From the NCBI RefSeq assembly GCF_004103825.1, contig NZ_RYFI01000001.1:327315-384083 (forward strand): a DNA stretch of 56,769 bases, written 5' to 3'. The notes beneath the pieces are model-generated. The model saw only the letters and a program-made list of their open reading frames with translations, did no database searches and was not told where the DNA came from. This document shows positions 24,409-31,418 of this stretch, piece after piece (position 1 is the stretch's first letter; each line of letters starts with the position of its first letter). The DNA is from Hansschlegelia zhihuaiae (lineage in GTDB: Bacteria; Pseudomonadota; Alphaproteobacteria; Rhizobiales; Methylopilaceae). The position numbers and the translations under genes are program-made.

Positions 24409-25772
24409 GATCGCTGCGCGTCCGCCTGTTCGCCACCCTCATCGCGGCGACCGGCGCGCTCTGGCTGATCGCCGCCGCGTGGATCTATGTGGGCGCGCGC
24501 CAGGAGGTCGAGCATGTGCTCGACACCCGTCTGCAGGAGGCGGCCCGGATGGTCGCGTCGCTCGTCGCGAGCGGCGACATGCCGGCGAAGCCGAAGGCCG
24601 GCGCGCCCGCGACGCTTCCCGCTCTCGGCGGCTATGAGCGGCAGCTGTCCTGCCAGATCTGGTCGTTCGACGACCGTCTCGTGGCACGGTCGAGCGGCGC
24701 GCCGGACCAGAAGTTGACCGACGGCGGATCCGGCTTCTCCGAACGCGTCGTCAACGGCGAGCCCTGGCGCGTCTTCGCCGTCGAGGACGAGGCCAAGGGG
24801 ATTCGGGTGCTGGTCGGCGACAGGCTCGGCCTGCGCGAACAGCTCGTGGCCGACCTCATCAAGGGGCTGCTCTGGCCGGCGGCGCTCATTCTTCCGCTGC
24901 TCGGGCTGCTGATCTGGATCAGCGTCGGTCGTGGATTGAAGCCGCTCGACCGGATCGCGCGCGAGCTCGGCCGGCGCGACGCGGAAGACATGCGCCCGGT
25001 CGATCCGGGGACCGCGCCCTCGGAGATCCGGCCTCTGACGGTCGCTCTGAACGATCTGTTCCACAAGGTCGAACGGGCGCGTCGTCACGAGCGCGACGTC
25101 ACGGCCTTCGCCGCGCACGAGCTGCGTACGCCGCTCGCGGGCCTGAAGACGCAGGCGCAGATCGCGGCGGCCGCGAAGGAGCCCGCGATCCGCGACAGGG
25201 CGCTGAAGCAGATCCTGTCGGCCGTCGACCGGACGAGCCGGCTGGTGAGCCAGCTTCTCGCGCTCGCCCGGCTGGACGCCGAGGCGAGCCGCGCGGCGCC
25301 AGAGACGATAACTCTCCGCGCCGCGATTCAGGACGCGCTCGAGCTTTCGAGGCCAGCGGGGTCGGCGCGGGTCGAGCTCACGGCGGACGCGCGCGTGGCG
25401 ACGCTCCGCGCGCCCCGCGAGCCCCTCCTGCTGATGTTGCGCAACCTGCTCGAAAACGCCCTCGAACACACGCCGCCGCAGGGCGTCGTCACCTGCCGTA
25501 TCGGCTCCGGCGGCGCCGCGCTGGAGCTTGTGGACGAAGGGCCGGGCGCGCCGGAGGAAGAGCTTCATCGGCTTACGCAGCGCTTCTTTCGCGGATCCGC
25601 CAAGGTCGCGACCGGCGAAGGCGCGGGGCTCGGCCTCGCGATCGCGGCGGCGGCGGCGGAACGATGCGGCGCCCGGCTCGTCTTCGAGAACCGGACGGAT
25701 CGACCCGGCCTCCTCGCGCGCATCGTCTTCGACCCCGGACAGATCGTCATGGAGCCCGCGGCGGCGGCCTGA
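24405..25772 (+). CDS. Sensor histidine kinase (QseC/PmrB-like)
   Basis: 455 residues. One membrane helix at 10-30, a periplasmic domain of about 120 residues, a second helix at 158-175 and a HAMP-like linker precede the H-box HELRTPLAG with phospho-acceptor H238. An HATPase domain with RNLLENALEHTP and GAGLGLAIA follows. It partners the preceding response regulator. The signal is unknown. The adjacent Dsb genes and the shared upstream box suggest that it senses envelope redox or metal stress. It converges on dsbD with a 21-bp gap. Confidence 0.92.
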   Translation: MRSLRVRLFATLIAATGALWLIAAAWIYVGARQEVEHVLDTRLQEAARMVASLVASGDMPAKPKAGAPATLPALGGYERQLSCQIWSFDDRLVARSSGAPDQKLTDGGSGFSERVVNGEPWRVFAVEDEAKGIRVLVGDRLGLREQLVADLIKGLLWPAALILPLLGLLIWISVGRGLKPLDRIARELGRRDAEDMRPVDPGTAPSEIRPLTVALNDLFHKVERARRHERDVTAFAAHELRTPLAGLKTQAQIAAAAKEPAIRDRALKQILSAVDRTSRLVSQLLALARLDAEASRAAPETITLRAAIQDALELSRPAGSARVELTADARVATLRAPREPLLLMLRNLLENALEHTPPQGVVTCRIGSGGAALELVDEGPGAPEEELHRLTQRFFRGSAKVATGEGAGLGLAIAAAAAERCGARLVFENRTDRPGLLARIVFDPGQIVMEPAAAA

Positions 25773-25793
25773 CGCGGTCGCCTGAAGAGGGGC

Positions 25794-27611
25794 TCAGCCT
25801 CCAGATGTCCGCCGAAGGCTCTCATGGAAAATCTCGACGTCGATCGTGCCGATCGAGCGGAGATCGGACAGTTCCGTCCCCTTCCGGTCATAGAATAGAG
25901 CCGTCGGCGGGCCGAAAACCTTGTGGTCCGCCATGATGGCCTTGGCGTCCGAATCGTTGTCGGTGACGTCGACCTTGATCACAGCGAAGTCTTGCAGTGT
26001 CGCCTGAACCGCATCGCTTGCCTTCATTGCGGCTTCGTTCTCCGCGCATGTCACGCACCAGTCTGCGGTGAACAGGACGAGGCTGGGGCGCCCGGACGAG
26101 CGCGCATCGGTCAAGCGGGCCGCCAGTCCATCGGCGTTGTCGACGGTGACGCTGGTCGAGCGCGCCTCGGCTTGCGCCTGCGCCACAGCGAGACGCGACA
26201 GCGGGCGCAGCGCGTCGTCGGCGCCGGAGGCCGCTCCGACGACCAGCGTCGCGCCATAGACAACCGCGGCGACGCCGGCCGCCTTCGAAAGGCGCCGCCC
26301 GGCGGCGTCTCGTCGGACGGCGTCGAACGCGCCGAGGAACACGCCGAGCCCGATCGCAAGCAGGGCCCAGAGCGCCAGGGTCGCTGCCGGCGGCGCGACG
26401 CGTCCAATCAGCGCGATGGCGACGCCAAGGAACACGATGCCGAAGCCGTGTTTGACCCCAGTCAACCACCGGCCAGACTTCGGCAGGATCTTCGCGCCGA
26501 AGACTCCGACGGCCACGAGCGGAGCGCCCATCCCGAGCCCTAGGGCGAAAAGCGCGGAAGACCCCCGCACGACGTCCCCTGTCTGCGCGACATAGACGAG
26601 CGCCGCAGCGAGCGGCGGCGTCACGCAAGGGCCAACCATCAGCGCCGAAACGAAGCCGAGCGACGCGGCGCCGAGCACGGAGCCCCGCGCCCACGACGTG
26701 AGCGGCGCGATCCGCGACGCGATCGCCGCCGGCGCCTGCAGCTGGAATATGTCGAACATCGACAGCGCGAGCCCGACGAAGACGAGGCTCGCCACGGTCA
26801 GCGCCGCAGGCGTCTGCAGGGCGGTCTGCAAGTTTTGCCCCGTCAAGGCCGCAGCCACGCCCAGCGCGCCGTACGCCGCCGCCATCGCCGCCACGTAGGA
26901 GAGCGAGAGCGCCAGCCCCCTGCGCGGCGACAGCGCTTCGCCCGAACGTGCCAGAACGCCGACGAGAATCGGGATCATTGGATAGACGCAGGGCGTCAGC
27001 GCCAGCAGCAAGCCGAGACCGAAGAATGTCGCCAGCACGACCGTGAGATCGCCTGCGAGATTGGGCGCGATGCTCAACGTGGACGAGGGGGTCGCGGTCG
27101 GCGGCGAGGGTTTGGCCTCAGCGACCTCTCGGAGGTCGGCGGCGGCCTGCGCCGGGCGCGACGTCACGACAGTCCGCGCGCCAAGCTGCTCAATTCCGGC
27201 GAGATCGATCTGCTGCGTGACCGGCGGATAGCAGATCCCTTGCTCCGCGCAGCCCTGATAGGTCACCTCGAGCGGCAGGGACGCATCGACCGAACGGGCC
27301 TTGATCAACCCGCTGAAGCTCGCGTCGTAGATCTCCACGACGCCGAAGGTTGGATCGTCTTTTGATTTCCCCAACGGCGTGTCCACCGGGACCGGCCGGC
27401 CGCCCGACGCCGCCGCGATCTTGTCGCGGTAGAGATACACGCCGGGCGCAAGCGCCCAGGAAAGTTCGATCGTCCCGTCCGACGTCCGGCTCGCGGTCAG
27501 CGAGATCGCCTCCTCGGCGGGCGACGGCGCAGGTGGTGCGCCTTGAACCGACGTTGACGTAAAGATGCTCAGAGCCATGGCGGCCGCCACGACAAACCGA
27601 TCGAAAGACAT
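25794..27611 (-). CDS. dsbD: Thiol:disulfide interchange protein DsbD
   Basis: 605 residues. After a signal peptide comes the alpha domain with GCAEQGICYPP (residues about 120-130). A membrane domain of about eight helices carries the redox cysteines in LTPCVYPM and GPCVTPP. A C-terminal thioredoxin-like domain has the active site CVTC. All three Cys pairs of DsbD are present. It carries electrons from cytoplasmic thioredoxin to periplasmic partners such as DsbC/DsbG-like isomerases, cytochrome c maturation proteins or, here, the DsbA-like protein. GGGAG precedes the ATG. A CTTATG-N5-CTTAAA box lies 45 bp upstream. Confidence 0.92.
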   Translation of the reverse strand: MSFDRFVVAAAMALSIFTSTSVQGAPPAPSPAEEAISLTASRTSDGTIELSWALAPGVYLYRDKIAAASGGRPVPVDTPLGKSKDDPTFGVVEIYDASFSGLIKARSVDASLPLEVTYQGCAEQGICYPPVTQQIDLAGIEQLGARTVVTSRPAQAAADLREVAEAKPSPPTATPSSTLSIAPNLAGDLTVVLATFFGLGLLLALTPCVYPMIPILVGVLARSGEALSPRRGLALSLSYVAAMAAAYGALGVAAALTGQNLQTALQTPAALTVASLVFVGLALSMFDIFQLQAPAAIASRIAPLTSWARGSVLGAASLGFVSALMVGPCVTPPLAAALVYVAQTGDVVRGSSALFALGLGMGAPLVAVGVFGAKILPKSGRWLTGVKHGFGIVFLGVAIALIGRVAPPAATLALWALLAIGLGVFLGAFDAVRRDAAGRRLSKAAGVAAVVYGATLVVGAASGADDALRPLSRLAVAQAQAEARSTSVTVDNADGLAARLTDARSSGRPSLVLFTADWCVTCAENEAAMKASDAVQATLQDFAVIKVDVTDNDSDAKAIMADHKVFGPPTALFYDRKGTELSDLRSIGTIDVEIFHESLRRTSGG

Positions 27612-27655
27612 AGCGGAGCTCCCCGACCAAAGAGCGCCGCGTGTCGACGTCGAAG

Positions 27656-27672
27656 CTTATGGCGATCTTAAA
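27656..27672. promoter_or_regulatory. PmrA/QseB-like box upstream of dsbD
   Basis: CTTATG-GCGAT-CTTAAA, an imperfect direct repeat of 11-bp period that matches the CTTAAG-N5-CTTAAG box at 23678-23694. It is centred about 53 bp upstream of the dsbD start codon, the same distance as for the dsbA-like gene. Confidence 0.5.
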
Positions 27673-27852
27673 GCCGGCGACGAGGCTGGCGTGAGGGAGC
27701 CTTGCAGGCGGATACGCGAGTTGGGCGGTTTCGATGTGAGCCGCGACGCCGGCGCAGAGCTTCCTGCGCCTGCAAGCGGTTGGACGAGAAAGTGTGTCCA
27801 GCGCCTGAGAGGCGCTGCTGCGCTTCCGATCAGCCGGGGGCGTCCTGTGCTC

Positions 27853-29187
27853 TCAAGGACCGGATGTGGGAAGTCGCAAGACCGCTTCGAAGCCGGAGCC
27901 TCGTCCCGGGCGGGGAGACGTCAGAACAAGCTCGCCGCCGATGCGGTCGGCGATCGCGGCGACGATGGCGAGCCCCAGTCCGCTGCCGTCCGCGCCGCCT
28001 CCGGCGCGTTCGAACCTCTCGGCCAGCCGCGCCAGCTTTTCGGGGGGGACCACCGGTCCGTCGTTCGCCACCGTCAACGTGCCGCCACCGGTCAGCGACA
28101 CCTCCACCCGCCCGGTTTCGGAGCCGTGACGCAGCGCATTCTCGGCGAGGTTGCGGCAAACGATCCCGAACGCGTCAGGATCGAGATCCGACGGTACGGG
28201 CCGTTCCGGGAGCGTCAACGCGATGCGGCCGGGCGGCTGCGACCTCGCGATATCTTCTATGACAAGCCGCGCGGGGATTCGCAGGTCCGTAAGTCTCTCG
28301 AGCCGAAGCCGGCCGCCTTCGGCCCTGGCCAGCTGCATGAGGCGTTCCGACAGGCGGGTGAGCCGCTTGAGCGTCGCCTCGATGTCGGACGCTCGCGCCG
28401 CGGCTGCGGGATCGTTGGTCTCCGACCGAAGACGCTGCGCCTGCGCGATTGCGCCGGCGAGCGGCGTTCGAAGCTCATGCGCGGCGTTGGCGGCGAAGCT
28501 GCGCTCGGCCTCGAAAGCTCCCTTGAGCCGCTCCAGAAGCGCGTTGAGCGTTGCCGCCACAGGAGCGAGCTCCGTCGGCAGGTCGGCGGACGGCGTCGGT
28601 GTAAGGTCTCGCGCGTTGCGCGACTCGATCGTCTCGCGGAACCGCCGCAGCGGCGCGGCGACAGTCCTGACGGCGAGGACGATCGCCAGCAACGCGGCCG
28701 GGATCACGACGAGAATGGGCAGTCCGAGGCCCATCTGGATCTCGCGCGCGATGGCGTCGCGGTGGCTGAGCGGTTCGGCGACCGAGATCCGGATGGTCCC
28801 CTGGACGGCTTCGTCGTTGTAGATCCTGTGCGTCGCGGTCTGGCGAAAGCCCGGTCCGGCATACGCCGGAAACGCCGCCGGGTCCGCCGCGTGCGACTGC
28901 AGCAGGATGCGTCCCTGCGCGTCCCGGACAAGGTAGGTGAAAAACTCGTCGTGCTGGCGGAGCGTTCCGAGCCGCTGGGTGACGCCGTCGTTCTCGCGCC
29001 CGACGATATCCACCACGGCGAGCGGCAGGAGGCGCTGCGCGGTCTCCTCGAGCGCGGAGTCGAAGACTTCGTCCATCTCGTGCCGAAGGATCACGGCGGT
29101 CACGGACGCGGCGGCGATCCAAAGCAGCGTCAGCAGAAGGCCGAGCAAAATCGCGAGCCGTCCCTGGAGGCTGCGCGGGAGGGTCAT
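27853..29187 (-). CDS. Sensor histidine kinase of second two-component system
   Basis: 444 residues. Membrane helices at about 12-33 and 155-173 flank a periplasmic domain of about 120 residues. HAMP is followed by the H-box NAAHELRTPLAG (H237), then the ATPase domain with RNLAENALRHG and GSGLGLAIV. The start at 29187 overlaps the response-regulator stop (ATGA). The open frame continues far upstream as a shadow of the regulator gene. It probably controls the divergent PepSY/DUF2271/diflavin/ApbE genes. Confidence 0.92.
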   Translation of the reverse strand: MTLPRSLQGRLAILLGLLLTLLWIAAASVTAVILRHEMDEVFDSALEETAQRLLPLAVVDIVGRENDGVTQRLGTLRQHDEFFTYLVRDAQGRILLQSHAADPAAFPAYAGPGFRQTATHRIYNDEAVQGTIRISVAEPLSHRDAIAREIQMGLGLPILVVIPAALLAIVLAVRTVAAPLRRFRETIESRNARDLTPTPSADLPTELAPVAATLNALLERLKGAFEAERSFAANAAHELRTPLAGAIAQAQRLRSETNDPAAAARASDIEATLKRLTRLSERLMQLARAEGGRLRLERLTDLRIPARLVIEDIARSQPPGRIALTLPERPVPSDLDPDAFGIVCRNLAENALRHGSETGRVEVSLTGGGTLTVANDGPVVPPEKLARLAERFERAGGGADGSGLGLAIVAAIADRIGGELVLTSPRPGRGSGFEAVLRLPTSGP

Positions 29188-29843
29188 GGGGATCCGAGCC
29201 TGTAGCCGAGACCGCGCTCGGTGTGGATCACGCCGGGACCGAGCTTCTTGCGCAGCCTGCTGACATGGACCTCGATCGTGTTGCTCTCGATCTCGCGGTC
29301 GAAGGCGTAGAGCTTTTCTTCGAGCTGCGATTTGGACAGAAGCTGGCCGGGGCGCGTCAGAAGCGCTTCGAAGAGCGCCCATTCGCGGGCGGTCAGCTGG
29401 ACCGGCTCGCCGTCGCGGCAGACGCTGCGGGACGCCAGATCGACGTCCAGCGCCCCGTGAGTGATGATTGGGTTGGGATTGCCGGCGTAGCGTCGCGCCA
29501 CCGAGCCGATCCGCGCCGACAGCTCGGCGAGGTCGAACGGCTTCACGAGGTAGTCGTCGGCGCCCGAATTGAGGCCCTCGATCCGGTCCGACACCTGGTC
29601 GAGCGCGGTCAGGATCATGACCGGCGTCACGTCGCCCCGGGCGCGCATCGTCCTCAGGAAACCGACGCCGCGGCCATCCGGCAACATCAGGTCGAGCAGG
29701 ATCAGGTCGTAAGCGGCGGCCTTCATCGCAGCTGCGGCCGTATCGAGGCGTGGGACCCAATCCACGGAATGACCGTCCGCGGCGATCTGGTCCCGCACCG
29801 CCGCGCCCAGGACCGTGTCGTCCTCGATCAGCAGGATCCGCAT
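29184..29843 (-). CDS. OmpR-family response regulator of second two-component system
   Basis: 219 residues from the ATG at 29843, where GGAGA stands nine bases upstream; the frame is open to 29909 but that stretch is promoter. The receiver has D51 and the VKPF lysine. The C-terminal winged helix carries IEVHVSRLRKKLG and RGLGYRLG. It is divergent from the PepSY gene. GCTGACGC direct repeats with 11-bp period in the shared 144-bp gap are candidate binding sites. Confidence 0.92.
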   Translation of the reverse strand: MRILLIEDDTVLGAAVRDQIAADGHSVDWVPRLDTAAAAMKAAAYDLILLDLMLPDGRGVGFLRTMRARGDVTPVMILTALDQVSDRIEGLNSGADDYLVKPFDLAELSARIGSVARRYAGNPNPIITHGALDVDLASRSVCRDGEPVQLTAREWALFEALLTRPGQLLSKSQLEEKLYAFDREIESNTIEVHVSRLRKKLGPGVIHTERGLGYRLGSP

Positions 29844-29886
29844 GACTGTCCGATCTCCTTCGCGACCGCTCTCCATGACGGTTGAG

Positions 29887-29905
29887 GCTGACGCAAAGCT
29901 GACGC
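29887..29905. promoter_or_regulatory. Direct-repeat operator (CTGACG, 11-bp period), second two-component system
   Basis: GCTGACGC-AAA-GCTGACGC, two identical octamers one helical turn apart. An inverted CGTCAGC copy lies at 29931-29937. It is in the gap between the divergent response-regulator and PepSY genes, the usual place for an OmpR-family autoregulatory site. Confidence 0.55.
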
Positions 29906-29987
29906 TCACAAGCCGCGAGCTTCAGGATATCGTCAGCTTCGCCGCGCAAGTGGGATCAAGCCGGTGTCGCGGCAGGGAGGCTGGCTC

Positions 29988-30332
29988 ATGCAGAGGGCGC
30001 TGACAATTCTGGCCCTTCTTGTGGGCCTTTCCGCCGGAGCGGCGCTCGCCGACGATGATTGCTTCGTTCCCATGGCGGACTGGCGGCCGCGGGAGGCGGT
30101 GGCGCGCCTCGCGGCGGAGAACGGCTGGACAGTGCGTCGCATCAAGATCGACGACGGCTGCTACGAGATCGAGGGCGACGACGCCGACGGGCGCCGGATC
30201 GAGGCGACGGTTCATCCCGCGACGCTTCGGGTGATAGAGTTCCACTATAAGGACGGCGACGGCCCGCGCCGGCCGGATCGGGAGGAGAAAAGCGAGGATC
30301 GAGGCCGTCCGCGAGATCAGGACGAGAGGTGA
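29988..30332 (+). CDS. Secreted PepSY-domain protein
   Basis: 114 residues. A signal peptide (cut near ALADD, about residue 21) is followed by one PepSY domain with the pattern VARLAAENGWTVRRIKIDDGCYEIEG and a highly charged C-terminal tail. AGGGAGG seven bases before the ATG at 29988 supports this start over the ATG at 29964. PepSY proteins often sit beside QseBC-like two-component systems and may modulate them or bind metal. Its two Cys residues (near the mature start and in DDGCYEIE) could form a disulfide. Confidence 0.82.
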   Translation: MQRALTILALLVGLSAGAALADDDCFVPMADWRPREAVARLAAENGWTVRRIKIDDGCYEIEGDDADGRRIEATVHPATLRVIEFHYKDGDGPRRPDREEKSEDRGRPRDQDER

Positions 30333-30401
30333 CGCGCCGACAATATCCAGGTGTCGTCAAGCTCGCTGAGCCCCGTTCCGGCCGATCCTCTCTTCGCCCT
30401 C

Positions 30402-30432
30402 AAAGGCCCCGCCCTCCCGGCGGGGCCTTTTT
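30402..30432. terminator. Rho-independent terminator after the PepSY gene
   Basis: AAAGGCCCCGCC / GGCGGGGCCTTT with a five-base loop, then TT. It lies 70 bp after the PepSY stop, so the downstream genes need their own promoter. Confidence 0.85.
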
Positions 30433-30434
30433 CG

Positions 30435-30478
30435 TTCCTGACGGCAAGCTGAAGCGGAAAGCGATCCGCCGTCAGGAA
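30435..30478. promoter_or_regulatory. Inverted repeat with CTGACG direct repeat upstream of the flavin module
   Basis: The perfect 11-base arms TTCCTGACGGC (30435-30445) and GCCGTCAGGAA (30468-30478) flank 22 bases. Inside, CTGACG (30438-30443) and CTGAAG (30449-30454) are 11 bp apart, as in the repeat at 29887-29905. It is therefore a candidate site for the same response regulator, 54 bp upstream of the next start codon. Confidence 0.52.
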
Positions 30479-30531
30479 ACCCTCAGGCAGCGTCTCCAGG
30501 CTCAGTCCATCAGACGAAGGAGACCCCTGAC

Positions 30532-30894
30532 ATGACAAAGACCCTCGCCCTTCTTTTCGCCTCGACCGCGCTCGCGGCGGGCGTCGGGCTGCCCGCCTGG
30601 AGCGCCACGCGGACCCCGGGCGACGGCGCCTCGCAGTCCGCCGTCGAACTCTTTGACGTCGGGCGGGAACGGGCTCCGCTCGTCCTGGTCAGCGACGACG
30701 ACGACCACGAAGACGACGACGATGAGGACCGCGGCGACCGCCGCTCGTCCCAAACTGACGACGATGACGAGGAAGAGGACGACGCCGACGACGATCAGGG
30801 CGGCGCCCGCCATCCGGCGCCGATCGCGCCCACGGCCCCGCCGCAGAACGGGCTCTTCGTCAAGGGCGCGCCGCCGCAGGTCCAGGTGAACTGA
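30532..30894 (+). CDS. Secreted Asp/Glu-rich protein of unknown function
   Basis: 120 residues. A signal peptide (cut near AWSA, residue 25) is followed by a central stretch of about 35 residues that is nearly all Asp and Glu, then a proline-rich end. Such runs bind divalent cations. GGAG stands nine bases before the ATG. It sits between the terminator at 30402-30432 and the DUF2271 gene, in the same direction, so it may be the first gene of the flavin module. A metal-buffering role is a guess from composition. Confidence 0.65.
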   Translation: MTKTLALLFASTALAAGVGLPAWSATRTPGDGASQSAVELFDVGRERAPLVLVSDDDDHEDDDDEDRGDRRSSQTDDDDEEEDDADDDQGGARHPAPIAPTAPPQNGLFVKGAPPQVQVN

Positions 30895-30936
30895 ACCTGG
30901 CCGTCGCTCTCCCGATTCGAAGAAGGCTCAACTCCC

Positions 30937-31407
30937 ATGAAACCCGTTCTCGCAGCCCTGGCGCTGACCGCGTCGCTGGCCTTGCCTGGCGTCGCCACGG
31001 CTCGCCCGGTCACCCTGACCGCCGCGCTCAACAATTACGGCGGCGACGGCGCCTACCTGGCGATCTATGTCACCGACCCGAAGGGCGCCTATGCCGGCAC
31101 GCTCTGGGTCTCCGGCGGCAAGTCGAAATACTATCGGCATCTGACCGACTGGCATCGCGCGACCGGTGGCGCCCCCGCCGAGATCAACGGCATCACGGGC
31201 GCGAGCGTCGGCGCGGGTCGCACGCTCAAGATCACGCTCGACCTCGCCGACGCGCTCATCGACGCGGGCTACACGCTGCACGTCGACGCAGCCGTCGAAA
31301 ACATGCGCGACAGCCCGAACGAGATCGCGGCGCCCCTGACGATCGACGGCGCCGGCAAGCCCGTGCGGGGGCGCCGCTACGTCGCCAGCCTCACCTACGA
31401 CATGTGA
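30937..31407 (+). CDS. DUF2271 protein, candidate flavinylated periplasmic protein
   Basis: 156 residues. A signal peptide (cut near ATARP, residue 22) is followed by a DUF2271 domain (LTAALNNYGGDGAYLAIYVTD ... beginning, with YVASLTYDM at the end). Residues 86-90 read ITGAS within EINGITGASVGAG; this resembles the (S/T)GA(T/S) motif at which ApbE attaches FMN in NqrC, RnfG and NosR, with S90 as the candidate linkage. It overlaps the diflavin gene if that gene uses GTG at 31404, and an ApbE gene follows. It probably carries FMN in an extracytoplasmic electron path. Confidence 0.75.
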   Translation: MKPVLAALALTASLALPGVATARPVTLTAALNNYGGDGAYLAIYVTDPKGAYAGTLWVSGGKSKYYRHLTDWHRATGGAPAEINGITGASVGAGRTLKITLDLADALIDAGYTLHVDAAVENMRDSPNEIAAPLTIDGAGKPVRGRRYVASLTYDM

Positions 31408-31418
31408 GGCCCAAAGCC

